Origin: a virus
Virus record (IMG/VR): IMGVR_UViG_3300034407_000394
Span: 1 to 31,405 of that record
DNA length: 31,405 bases
Direction: 5' to 3' (one strand)
The translations under genes and the position numbers were made by a program. Numbering within the stretch: the stretch's first letter is position 1; every line of letters begins with the position of its first letter. Shown here in pieces: positions 13,842 through 21,546 of the stretch. The notes under the pieces are model-generated. The model ran no database searches. It was not told the origin of the DNA and was given only the letters and a program-made list of their open reading frames with translations.

Positions 13842-14155
13842 ACTACCTTATCAGATTTACTTTTATCATCATCAACGTGTATGAATGAACTTGCAATACC
13901 TATTCTATTAAAGCCAACTCTTATAAGAGCGTTTAAGACAATATATCTTGTACTGCTATCGTTTACTCTTATATCTACTGCAAGTCCTCTTAAATGGCTT
14001 GAATTTGGTTTGCCACCAACACGAGCATTTTGGTCTGCATTTCTGTAAGCAGAATTAATTGTAAAAGGTATATTAGCCAACTCCCTTGCTTTATCTAATT
14101 TAGAAAGAAAGTCAGCATCCATATTATACTCTATTTCTTTGAAGTATTTACTCAC
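13829..14155 (-). CDS. Endolysin, peptidase M15 family
   Basis: 108-aa zinc peptidase that cuts peptidoglycan cross-links. Active-site residues are intact: SSHLRGLAVDI gives H54 and D61, FIHVDDD gives H93 and D95, and INSAYR precedes them as in M15 D-Ala-D-Ala peptidases. No signal peptide, so export would need the holin. The start codon is GTG at 14155, giving an 8-nt GTGAGTAA overlap with the upstream membrane gene. Single domain, no cell-wall-binding module. Confidence 0.9.
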   Translation of the reverse strand: MSKYFKEIEYNMDADFLSKLDKARELANIPFTINSAYRNADQNARVGGKPNSSHLRGLAVDIRVNDSSTRYIVLNALIRVGFNRIGIASSFIHVDDDKSKSDKVVWTY

Positions 14156-14297
14156 TCTTATTTTTTAAGTTAAAAATCTTTAGAACTGTATATGCAATAG
14201 AAACTACTAAAAGCGTTAATTTTAGCCATTGCTCTGCATCAGAGAAACTCACTGTGAAAGTAAGGAAATTTATAAACGCTAATTTTAGGTCTTGCAT
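14148..14297 (-). CDS. Small membrane protein, possible second holin
   Basis: 49 aa with hydrophobic segments at about 7-18 and 25-43 (WLKLTLLVVSIAYTVLKIF) and a charged C-terminus (NLKNKSE). Coupled to the endolysin by an 8-nt overlap. Topology and position fit a holin or antiholin. Confidence 0.6.
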   Translation of the reverse strand: MQDLKLAFINFLTFTVSFSDAEQWLKLTLLVVSIAYTVLKIFNLKNKSE

Positions 14298-14307
14298 ATC
14301 CACTTTA

Positions 14308-14652
14308 TTAGAACTTTAGTTCATTGTATTTCAACCCAAAGAAAGAATGTACTCCATCGCCATCAATTTCTTCTGAATAAGATTTCCAACCATACGGATG
14401 GTCTGCTTCTATTAAGTTTCCATCTTCATCGTAAGAATCTTCTAATCTCCAAGCAACATCTAAATGCCATTTGTCAGATAATACTGGTACAGATATTCCT
14501 TCTCCTTGTTCTAAAACAATGTTACCTAATTCTACAATAGAATGTTTATGAGTTGGATATTCTTTTCCGTTCTCGTCTGTTTCAGTACCTAAAGAATCAA
14601 TCTTATCTTGTGCTTGTTCTTTACTGTTAAAAGCGTATTTACCTATGTACAT
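14308..14652 (-). CDS. Hypothetical protein near fiber
   Basis: 114 aa, acidic. It begins MYIGKYAFNSKEQAQDKIDS, followed by HKHSIVELGNIVLEQ and a His-containing DKWHLDVAW strand. Not recognised as an enzyme. Located between the fiber and lysis genes, so probably a tail-tip or virion accessory. A 12-bp direct repeat (TTACTCTTGTTA) at 14664-14675 and 14694-14705 lies just upstream. Confidence 0.7.
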   Translation of the reverse strand: MYIGKYAFNSKEQAQDKIDSLGTETDENGKEYPTHKHSIVELGNIVLEQGEGISVPVLSDKWHLDVAWRLEDSYDEDGNLIEADHPYGWKSYSEEIDGDGVHSFFGLKYNELKF

Positions 14653-14702
14653 AATTTATTAATTTACTCTTGTTACTTTAATGTGTGTAATTGTTACTCT
14701 TG

Positions 14703-16298
14703 TTATATTGTTGTTAGTTTTTCTAATCCATCATCGGTCAATGCTTCTTTAAATACTACAACGGATTTAACGTTACCGTAGAATCTTTGAGAAGATGTAT
14801 TTGCTGATGAAAAATTCAAAACATTTAAACCGACTGGAGTTATTCCGATTGAATCAGTTGCAACCTCCACACCATTTACCCATAATGCAAAGTCATTTAA
14901 TTTATACTTTAATGCTATTTTATTTTGTATGTTTGGGTTTACAACTCCTGTATAATTAAAAATTACTTGATAAGCACCCCCACTTGTTACATTTACATCT
15001 AATCTACCATTTGTATTATATGCAATAGCAATCTTATCGTTATTAGAGCCACTTGAAATTGAAATCTGTCTTGTACCATCATTAGCTAAAGTTGCTGTCT
15101 CTACATACAAAACACCCTCTGTTGAGTTTATTAAATCACTTGAACCAGAGCTGTTGCATACATCAGCTAAACGTGTTACTGTGCTTCCGCTTGTTGGAAT
15201 GTATGAAGTAGCGTAGGATTGTGCTTCAACTTGCGCACCCCATATGTATAGTCCGTCTGTTCCATTAGCTGTAACACTTAATCCACCGTTGTCGCTTAAT
15301 ATATAGTAAAAATAAGCATTTGTCGCTGTGGCTATGCAACGATACCACCCATTTCCGTAGTCAATCATTTCAACACTATCAAACGGATTTGTAGAATTAT
15401 CAGTTGCAACACCAGTAGATAAATTATAATCTACACCAGCTCCACTACCGTCATAATCTATTAATACAAGATGCTCAAGTTCACCCGCTTTTGCAAAAAT
15501 TGAAAAAGTATTTAAACCAGATGCTGGGCTTTGTGGATTCCATTTTATATGCCTATAATTACCACTTAATGTTGGATATATTTTTGAAGCTGTTAAGCTA
15601 TTATCTGGGGACAAAATAATATTACTTACAAGATTTATACTTGATAAAACATATAAGCTAAAATCACTTGAATAAGTCATTAAATTCGTACTCTGTGGCT
15701 CTAACAATAAACTACCACAACCATCTGTGTAATCTATTCTTGGTAAGTCTGTATCGTGTGTTATTTCTATTACTGAGATGTTGTCTATTGAGAAAGCAGT
15801 ACCATTTGTGTTTCTTCCGTAGAATAATAAATCACTTGCACTAGTGGAAGGAGTTACATATATTGAATAACTACCTACACTATATGTGTTAATGCTAATA
15901 AGTCCACTAGCATTTGAGTTAACGTTCATATAGGCAGTACCAGAAGTTATTTCAAAATTAATTTTATAAGTTTTACCAGCTACAAAACCTCCATTTAATA
16001 AAGTTTGTCTTATATATTTTGAGTCTGACAAAAAATCATAATTAGCAGAACCGCCACTAATAGACCAACTTGTTTGCTTTGTCCAATCACTATCAGTAGC
16101 AAAATCTCCATTCTGTACTAAATTACCACTTAATGTCTGAACATTCTCTATAAGCCCTTGTGAGTTTACTCTTGTAGCAGCAGAACCTCTTTGGAAGTCA
16201 AAATCTGCGTTTTCACCTCCTTTAACACTATGTAACTTCCCATCACTATAAGCAGTAGGAGTTGTTATTATACTTGCTTTCTCTAATAAATTGCTCAT
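14703..16298 (-). CDS. Tail fiber/receptor-binding protein with LamG-like domain
   Basis: 531 aa, Ser/Thr/Gly/Asn-rich. The N-terminus (IITTPTAYSDGKLHSVKG, then FDFQRGSAATRVN) is a phage fiber motif. Residues about 58-178 look like a carbohydrate-binding jelly roll starting LVQNGDFATDSDW. A middle fiber domain carries LLLEPQSTNLMTYS and ends WGAQVEAQSYATSYIPTSGS. Residues about 390-525 look like a concanavalin/LamG fold (ALKYKLNDFALWVNGVEV). Likely host-surface glycan recognition. It overlaps the upstream gene by 4 nt (ATGA). Confidence 0.85.
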   Translation of the reverse strand: MSNLLEKASIITTPTAYSDGKLHSVKGGENADFDFQRGSAATRVNSQGLIENVQTLSGNLVQNGDFATDSDWTKQTSWSISGGSANYDFLSDSKYIRQTLLNGGFVAGKTYKINFEITSGTAYMNVNSNASGLISINTYSVGSYSIYVTPSTSASDLLFYGRNTNGTAFSIDNISVIEITHDTDLPRIDYTDGCGSLLLEPQSTNLMTYSSDFSLYVLSSINLVSNIILSPDNSLTASKIYPTLSGNYRHIKWNPQSPASGLNTFSIFAKAGELEHLVLIDYDGSGAGVDYNLSTGVATDNSTNPFDSVEMIDYGNGWYRCIATATNAYFYYILSDNGGLSVTANGTDGLYIWGAQVEAQSYATSYIPTSGSTVTRLADVCNSSGSSDLINSTEGVLYVETATLANDGTRQISISSGSNNDKIAIAYNTNGRLDVNVTSGGAYQVIFNYTGVVNPNIQNKIALKYKLNDFALWVNGVEVATDSIGITPVGLNVLNFSSANTSSQRFYGNVKSVVVFKEALTDDGLEKLTTI

Positions 16299-16489
16299 AG
16301 TTCTATGTTTTCAAAGTCAGTTAATGTTGCAGTTGTGCAAGTTGCATTTTCATAATATGCTGAACGAGATTCCAAAGATTTTAATAAAGATGGTACTTCA
16401 CTTGGAAAAGCTAAATTGTAGTAAATATCTCCCCATCCATCTTCTACAGGACTACCCCACCAACTAACTGCGTATATTTCGTTTGCCAT
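16295..16489 (-). CDS. Hypothetical protein
   Basis: 64 aa, Trp/Tyr-rich (VSWWGSPVEDGWGDIYYNLAF). Coupled to the fiber gene by ATGA, so it may be a fiber attachment or assembly protein. Not recognised. Confidence 0.65.
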   Translation of the reverse strand: MANEIYAVSWWGSPVEDGWGDIYYNLAFPSEVPSLLKSLESRSAYYENATCTTATLTDFENIEL

Positions 16490-16586
16490 TATTTTTTTTC
16501 TTATCTTTGTTAACCTTGTTATAAAATTCAGCTAACTTTATTATGTTAACCTCTTTTGTCTTATATTGTTTTTTTTTACCCTCCAT
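16464..16586 (-). CDS. Small Lys-rich ORF
   Basis: 40 aa, very basic (MEGKKKQYKTKEVNIIKLAE), starting in a TAATG junction with the connector-like gene and overlapping the next gene by 26 nt. The junction and gap-filling favour translation; the overlap and short length leave doubt. Confidence 0.45.
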   Translation of the reverse strand: MEGKKKQYKTKEVNIIKLAEFYNKVNKDKKKNNGKRNIRS

Positions 16587-17098
16587 TATAAAACCCAACT
16601 TGAAAATTCATCTGCATCTTTATCAGGGTACATATCTCCGTTCTGATTATTAGTATATTCTGGGTATTTAGTACTGTTAAAAGTAATATAGTCTAAGAAC
16701 CTTCTTGTGTAAAACTCAGCTCTATCATTTATCTTACTCATCATTCTATCAATGTCAGTAAAATTAACAGAATCAGACTCCTCTCCTCTATGCTTAGATA
16801 CACCTCCATTATCCACTTTGAACATAGAGAAAGGGAAGTACTCTGATTGAGTAAACCAAATTAACATTGGCTTAATATAAACGTCTCTAAGACTCTTATA
16901 ATCGCTATTAGCAGGTAAGTCTATATCACCTGATATTATTAAAGCCTGTAGCTTATCATATAGTTTACCACCTAAATAGTTCTGTATGTGTATATCTTGA
17001 GCTACCTCAATAAAGTGAATCAGCTTATCAGCATCAGTATTACCACTAATTATTGACTTAGCTTTTAAATCTTGTATTGTTATGAATAATGCTTTCAT
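16586..17098 (-). CDS. Putative head-tail connector protein
   Basis: 170 aa. N-terminal LFITIQDLKAKSII and the helical block IHFIEVAQDIHIQNYLGGKLYDKL, with a central helix KPMLIWFTQSEYFPFSMF, resemble a DUF6712-type phage protein and gp6-like connectors in overall plan. It directly follows the portal gene with a 4-nt overlap, where head-completion proteins usually sit. Assignment rests on position plus a remembered family pattern. Confidence 0.6.
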   Translation of the reverse strand: MKALFITIQDLKAKSIISGNTDADKLIHFIEVAQDIHIQNYLGGKLYDKLQALIISGDIDLPANSDYKSLRDVYIKPMLIWFTQSEYFPFSMFKVDNGGVSKHRGEESDSVNFTDIDRMMSKINDRAEFYTRRFLDYITFNSTKYPEYTNNQNGDMYPDKDADEFSSWVL

Positions 17099-18861
17099 AG
17101 TCCTAAAGTCTTTCTTATTTTATTTAAAGTACTTCTATAAGCACCTTTATCTGCTCTATCTATCATTCTCTCTCCCATTTCAGATGGATTCTTAGGTTCT
17201 TTTAAGCCATCCCCATAAGCATTAGATGAATCTACTTGCTTACCATCTTTCTTCTTGTAAACTCTTAGTTCCCAATAGTGATGGCAGTTCTTACCACCTT
17301 TATATTTTAGTAAACTATAGTTCTGTTTTTTATGACCTAACTCCTTGTTTACACCTCTAAAAGACATCATATTAATATCTTCCTTTCTAAATACTATCTT
17401 TCTACCTGTTAACACTTCCATTCTCTTACAGAAATCTCTACTGTTAGGAGACTTTCTCTCTGGCATATAAGCGTATCTAACTTTATATACACCATCATCC
17501 TCAGACGATGCTTTATCAGAATACTTGATTTCAGCCATTTTAACGGACTCATTCTCGTCTTGGTATATCTCACTATGGACAACCTCCCAATCATCGCTTA
17601 AAACCTCTCCTAAGGCTTCTAATTGATTAATCATATCATCACCATCTTCTTCTGTAAAGTCATTACTCTCTTGTGTAGATAATTTCTCTCCTGTTTCCTC
17701 TTCTCTTCTTATCTTAGTTTCAATGTTGTCTAACTCAGTAAACTCTATTGGTTGTAATGTAACGAAGTATAAATCTTGGTAAATCTTGTTAAATTCAAGT
17801 ATCTCTGTTAAACCATAGATAACTCCATCTTGTAAAGGTCTGATAATAACATTGTCCATTAATACAGATGCAGTTCTTAATTCTTCTGCATTGTTACCGA
17901 ATCCTGTGTTATCTTTAATACCTAAAAGAATAGGAGATACAATTCCGTGTCCTAACATAATCTTCTCTCTTGCCTCATCAGATAAGAATTGGTATTGAGC
18001 GTGAGCATCTGGTAAGTGTATAGCCTCTATGTCAGCCTTAGTTTCTGCTGATTCGTTAAATGCGATAATTGCTTTACCACTATTTGAACTACCTGAGAAC
18101 TTATCGTTTATCTTACTCTCTATAATTTGCTGAGTCTCTGAATTAGGTACTCCATTGTTAAAGTTTACGAATAAACTTGGTTGTAAACCATTCTGTATAT
18201 TTGATATATGGTAGTTAGATACCTCTGATTCTAATTCAGCATATTGTAAACAAGCCTGATAATCAACAGTAGCATAGTAATAGAAACCACTTCTATAAGG
18301 TTTGAATATGTAAAGTTCGTTTACTTGTGATTTAGTACCATTGCTAAAAGTAGGTATTCTCTTAGGTTTATCTGAGTTCTTACAGTCTTTCCAAGATGGA
18401 TGATAGTAATATGCCTTAACCTTACCATCAGTTGCTTTCTCTGCTCTCAACGTCTCCATAGGAAAGTGAGATACCTTTAATATCTTTGTCTTAGCTTTAT
18501 TGTAAGTAAGTTGCATAGCACCTTGACCTAATAGCTTGTAATCATTAACAAGTCTCTTAACCTCTCTTGGTCTAAGAAGTTTCTTCATTCTAACATAGTC
18601 TTCTGGAAATAACTCAGAGTTTGTAGACTCTAAACCTCTTCCATAAATCATATCTACAATACCATTTACACACCTACCATTAGTAGGAGAATCAAGATAC
18701 CTTTCTATTAAAGTATCAAAGTAATCGTTATTGTTACCAAAGGCTATCCAATCCTTGTTATGTACCTCTTTGATTTCAGGAATCTCATAAGAAGACATAT
18801 TAACAACTCTAATACTGTCCTTGTATTCTTTTCTAACTATGTTATTCTTTTTTGAACTCAT
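17095..18861 (-). CDS. Portal protein with C-terminal accessory domain
   Basis: 588 aa. Residues about 25-395 are portal-like: an N-terminal wing, FGNNNDYFDTLIERYLDSPT, a central stem/clip, and GHGIVSPILLGIKDNTGFGN followed by long helices, as in PBSX-type portals. It forms the dodecameric ring that docks TerL and the neck. After an acidic linker (390-430), residues about 455-535 form an extra domain with PNSRDFCKRM (C478) and NCHHYWELRVY (C526, H527, H528). A similar module occurs, from memory, at the ends of other Bacteroidetes phage head proteins. TAATG junction with the upstream gene. Confidence 0.85.
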   Translation of the reverse strand: MSSKKNNIVRKEYKDSIRVVNMSSYEIPEIKEVHNKDWIAFGNNNDYFDTLIERYLDSPTNGRCVNGIVDMIYGRGLESTNSELFPEDYVRMKKLLRPREVKRLVNDYKLLGQGAMQLTYNKAKTKILKVSHFPMETLRAEKATDGKVKAYYYHPSWKDCKNSDKPKRIPTFSNGTKSQVNELYIFKPYRSGFYYYATVDYQACLQYAELESEVSNYHISNIQNGLQPSLFVNFNNGVPNSETQQIIESKINDKFSGSSNSGKAIIAFNESAETKADIEAIHLPDAHAQYQFLSDEAREKIMLGHGIVSPILLGIKDNTGFGNNAEELRTASVLMDNVIIRPLQDGVIYGLTEILEFNKIYQDLYFVTLQPIEFTELDNIETKIRREEETGEKLSTQESNDFTEEDGDDMINQLEALGEVLSDDWEVVHSEIYQDENESVKMAEIKYSDKASSEDDGVYKVRYAYMPERKSPNSRDFCKRMEVLTGRKIVFRKEDINMMSFRGVNKELGHKKQNYSLLKYKGGKNCHHYWELRVYKKKDGKQVDSSNAYGDGLKEPKNPSEMGERMIDRADKGAYRSTLNKIRKTLGL

Positions 18862-19223
18862 TATATTATGTATGTGTTATCATCTACCACGCTATAAGGC
18901 TTGTATATTGTTCCGTTGCCTATTTCGTGCTTATTAGTTAATCTTTCTGTTGCAGTTTGAGACGTAACATATATTTTATCTCTATACCACAATTCATCAT
19001 TATTAGTTATTTCTAAATAATAAGTAGAATCCTCTTCAAGAATAGTTGATTGAAATGTAACTTCTGTAAAGTTAGTAATGTTCGCAAAAGTAGCGTTTGT
19101 AACACTTTCTTCTTTACCATCGCCATCCCTTCTAATCTTTAACACAACAGTTCCTGAAAAGTTACTACTTCTCGGTGCTATCGTGATTGTTTGATTTACT
19201 GATGTTGGTTCTAATATTAACAT
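18861..19223 (-). CDS. Hypothetical beta-rich virion-region protein
   Basis: 120 aa, nearly all beta-strand-like (FSGTVVLKIRRDG, FTEVTFQST, STYYLEITN, WYRDKIYV), suggesting an Ig-like or jelly-roll sandwich. It lies between tail tube and portal genes and ends in a TAATG junction with the portal start. Possibly a decoration, head-closure or tail-associated protein. Confidence 0.65.
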   Translation of the reverse strand: MLILEPTSVNQTITIAPRSSNFSGTVVLKIRRDGDGKEESVTNATFANITNFTEVTFQSTILEEDSTYYLEITNNDELWYRDKIYVTSQTATERLTNKHEIGNGTIYKPYSVVDDNTYII

Positions 19224-19262
19224 ACTATGATAACTAAATAATTTATTTTTGTTTTATTTAAT

Positions 19263-19287
19263 AAAAAAACCCCACCAAATGGTAGGG
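19263..19287 (-). terminator. Intrinsic terminator after tail tube gene
   Basis: On the minus strand CCCTACC (19287-19281), loop ATTT, GGTGGGG (19276-19270) with one G-T pair, then seven T (19269-19263). Confidence 0.88.
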
Positions 19288-19312
19288 CTTAGTTTAAATT
19301 AATAAGAAACTA

Positions 19313-19858
19313 TTATACAATAGTGAATCCAGCAGCAGCAATGTTCTCAGCAGCAGTATTTCCTACAACTGCAACATTAATGAAATTAGCAGGTGCTTTT
19401 TCCATTCCTGTAAAACTTAGAGTATATCCACTCATATCAGCCATAGCTCCACCTGTTACTACAGTACCTCCTGTTACGTCAGCACCATACTCAGCTCCAG
19501 CTAAGAATACATTCCCGTTATTGTCTTCGATAAGAATGTTTGGTCTTCCGAAAGATAATAATTTAATAGTATTGTGGTCTTCTTTAGTTAATTTTTTAAG
19601 TGTCAACTCTAACACTTGCTCGAAAGCAGTAGTTCCATTCTCTCTACTTGATTGAATGTTTTCTGTATAGGTAGAGTTTCCTCTAACTTCGTATTTGTAA
19701 GCACTTGGAGAACCAGCTACAGCATCAATTACATCTGTATCTGTACCATCGTATGTTATACTGGTTATATCTCCAAAATTTACAAAATAAACAGCATTGA
19801 TTCCTCCAACACTATCTTTACAAGGTTCTGTTCTACCTAAAGTAATATCACAAGCCAT
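19313..19858 (-). CDS. Major tail tube protein (putative)
   Basis: 181 aa. Begins MACDITLGRTEPCKDSVGGI, with SSRENGTTAFEQVLELTLKK, FGRPNILIEDNNGNVFLAGA and YTLSFTGMEKAPANF, a beta-rich plan I associate with Bacteroidetes phage tube proteins. It stands alone between two strong terminators, as expected for a protein made in many copies. No tape-measure neighbour, because the tail genes are elsewhere. A second coat or decoration protein is the alternative. Confidence 0.7.
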   Translation of the reverse strand: MACDITLGRTEPCKDSVGGINAVYFVNFGDITSITYDGTDTDVIDAVAGSPSAYKYEVRGNSTYTENIQSSRENGTTAFEQVLELTLKKLTKEDHNTIKLLSFGRPNILIEDNNGNVFLAGAEYGADVTGGTVVTGGAMADMSGYTLSFTGMEKAPANFINVAVVGNTAAENIAAAGFTIV

Positions 19859-19885
19859 AATATTTATTTTTTATTTATTAGTTAT

Positions 19886-19915
19886 AAAAAAAGGGTAGGT
19901 AGTAATTACCCACCC
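19886..19915 (-). terminator. Intrinsic terminator after major capsid gene
   Basis: On the minus strand GGGTGGGTA (19915-19907), 5-nt loop, TACCTACCC (19901-19893) with one G-T pair, then seven T (19892-19886). Confidence 0.9.
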
Positions 19916-19939
19916 TCTTTCTGTTTATTTATTTGAATC

Positions 19940-20872
19940 TTAGATTCCGTAAGTTACGATGTCTTCAACAACTCCGTACTGTACACCAGCAGTAAATCGC
20001 ATAATGATTCTTACGTTTTGAGAACCATCTAAGTCAGCCATATCTAAAACTTTTACTTCTTGGTGGTCTGATAATAAACCAGTTCCAAATTGTAAGTTAT
20101 CTTTAGTAGTTGCTACAGCAGTATTTGCTGCTAATCCGTTAGCCATAAAGATTTTTACACCATCAAAGTATAAGATGTTGATGTCTTGGTTGTTTCCTTG
20201 AGAACCTACACCAGCAGCTCCTACTCCGTTAGCTTGGAATCCTCCTAATGCTCTCTTGTATGCTCTAAAGATGTTTTGAGAAACATAGATAAACAAATCG
20301 TCTCTACCATATAAAGCAGAAGGTATTTGGTCAACTACTTTTCCTAACTCGTCTATTACGTTAGCAGCAGTTACAGTAGTTCCTGCAATTTGTTGTGCAG
20401 CTGGTAAAGCAGCATCAGCAGCTAATAGAGTAGAGAATCCATCAAATGAACCTTCTCCATCTGCTCCTGCCCATATGTTCTGCTCATTCTTTTGTGCTAC
20501 TTTAGAAGCAACATAAGAGATTAAGTAGTCTTGGAAAGAAGATGGTAAGTTGTCAAATGCAGAATATCCCATTTGGATTGCATCCCAATCAGAACGGAAA
20601 TCTTTCTTACATAGTTCTAAGTTAACTTGTAGTTCCTTTGGTTCAAGGATTCTTTCAGTTAAAGTCAAAGTTGAAGTATCAGAAAAGTCGCAAGTACCAT
20701 TTTTGGTAATTCCATCTAATTCTAATCTTTTTACAACTTCTTTAAATTTTACATTTGGTCGGATAGTTAATCCACCATTTGCGATAGTGTTACCTGATAA
20801 TAATGCAGCAGAAATATATTTCCCTGCTGATTCTCCAGCGTAAGTAGTAGTAATACTTGTAGTAGTAGCCAT
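19940..20872 (-). CDS. Major capsid protein (HK97-like)
   Basis: 310 aa, the expected size. A flexible N-terminus rich in Thr/Ser precedes YISAALLSGNTIANGGLTI, a long P-like segment with WDAIQMGYSAFDNLPSSFQD, and an A-domain with YGRDDLFIYVSQNIFRAY and VKIFMANGLA, ending RFTAGVQYGVVEDIVTYGI, typical of Bacteroidetes phage capsids of the HK97 fold. Preceded by scaffold-like and protease genes in the standard order and followed by a strong terminator. It would assemble the head shell. Confidence 0.88.
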   Translation of the reverse strand: MATTTSITTTYAGESAGKYISAALLSGNTIANGGLTIRPNVKFKEVVKRLELDGITKNGTCDFSDTSTLTLTERILEPKELQVNLELCKKDFRSDWDAIQMGYSAFDNLPSSFQDYLISYVASKVAQKNEQNIWAGADGEGSFDGFSTLLAADAALPAAQQIAGTTVTAANVIDELGKVVDQIPSALYGRDDLFIYVSQNIFRAYKRALGGFQANGVGAAGVGSQGNNQDINILYFDGVKIFMANGLAANTAVATTKDNLQFGTGLLSDHQEVKVLDMADLDGSQNVRIIMRFTAGVQYGVVEDIVTYGI

Positions 20873-20884
20873 TGTTTACAATTT

Positions 20885-21361
20885 TTAATTAAATAACATT
20901 CTATTGACTCTTTGTTCAATAGTCATAGGTTGATTTAGGTTTGATAATAAATTCTTTTTAGTCTCTATCGAGTTCTCTGGAGAGTGTACAACTTCTTCTA
21001 CATCCTCAGATAATTCAACTTCTTCTTGTTTTGATAACTCCTCTGGAATGTCCTTTACATCACCCATTGGCTTATCTTCGATTAACGCTTTAATCATAGA
21101 AAGTAGTTCTGCTTTTACTGCTGATAATTCATCAGAAGTAGCGTAACTCATAGAAGGAGCTTCAACTTCCTCTTCGATTACAACCTCTTCTACTGGTTCT
21201 TCAGCAAGTACAACTTCTTCTACTTCCTCTTTAACTTCTTCAGTTACTTCCTCTGTAGATAATTCTACTGACTCTTCAACTGCGATGTCTTCAACTTTCA
21301 ATTCTTCCTTAGAAAGATTTAAAAGGTCTTTAACATTGTTAAGGATTTCTGTTGCTTTCAT
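20885..21361 (-). CDS. Scaffold-like acidic protein
   Basis: 158 aa, extremely Glu/Val-rich in residues about 20-70 (TEEVTEEVKEEVEEVVLAEE), then a helix DELSAVKAELLSMIKALIED and a basic C-terminus with TIEQRVNRMLF. Highly charged helical proteins between protease and capsid genes usually act as scaffolds removed by the protease. The C-terminal end may bind the capsid. Low complexity makes homology searches unreliable. Confidence 0.75.
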   Translation of the reverse strand: MKATEILNNVKDLLNLSKEELKVEDIAVEESVELSTEEVTEEVKEEVEEVVLAEEPVEEVVIEEEVEAPSMSYATSDELSAVKAELLSMIKALIEDKPMGDVKDIPEELSKQEEVELSEDVEEVVHSPENSIETKKNLLSNLNQPMTIEQRVNRMLFN

Positions 21362-21410
21362 ACTTATTGGTTTATATTAATATAACTATTTAAAAATTTA
21401 CTGTCTTATT

Positions 21411-21545
21411 TTACTCTTCTGATTCCTTGTGAATCGAGCCTATACCTTGCTTCCAATAATCAGGTGCTTTACACTTGCTATTGTTTTTATTCTTATCACA
21501 CTTTATAGAATAAGTGTTTCTGCACTTGCAATAAACTGCTCTCAT
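21411..21545 (-). CDS. Small Cys-rich protein
   Basis: 44 aa beginning MRAVYCKCRN with C6, C8, C16 and C25, consistent with one zinc site. It starts 1 nt after the protease stop. Not recognised; small zinc proteins in this position could bind DNA or the scaffold. Confidence 0.6.
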   Translation of the reverse strand: MRAVYCKCRNTYSIKCDKNKNNSKCKAPDYWKQGIGSIHKESEE

Positions 21546-21546
21546 A

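Noticed and set aside
19323-19840. Plus-strand ORFs over the tube gene
   Set aside because: Antisense to a convincing gene; Ala/Ser/Val-rich antisense reading of a beta-rich protein.
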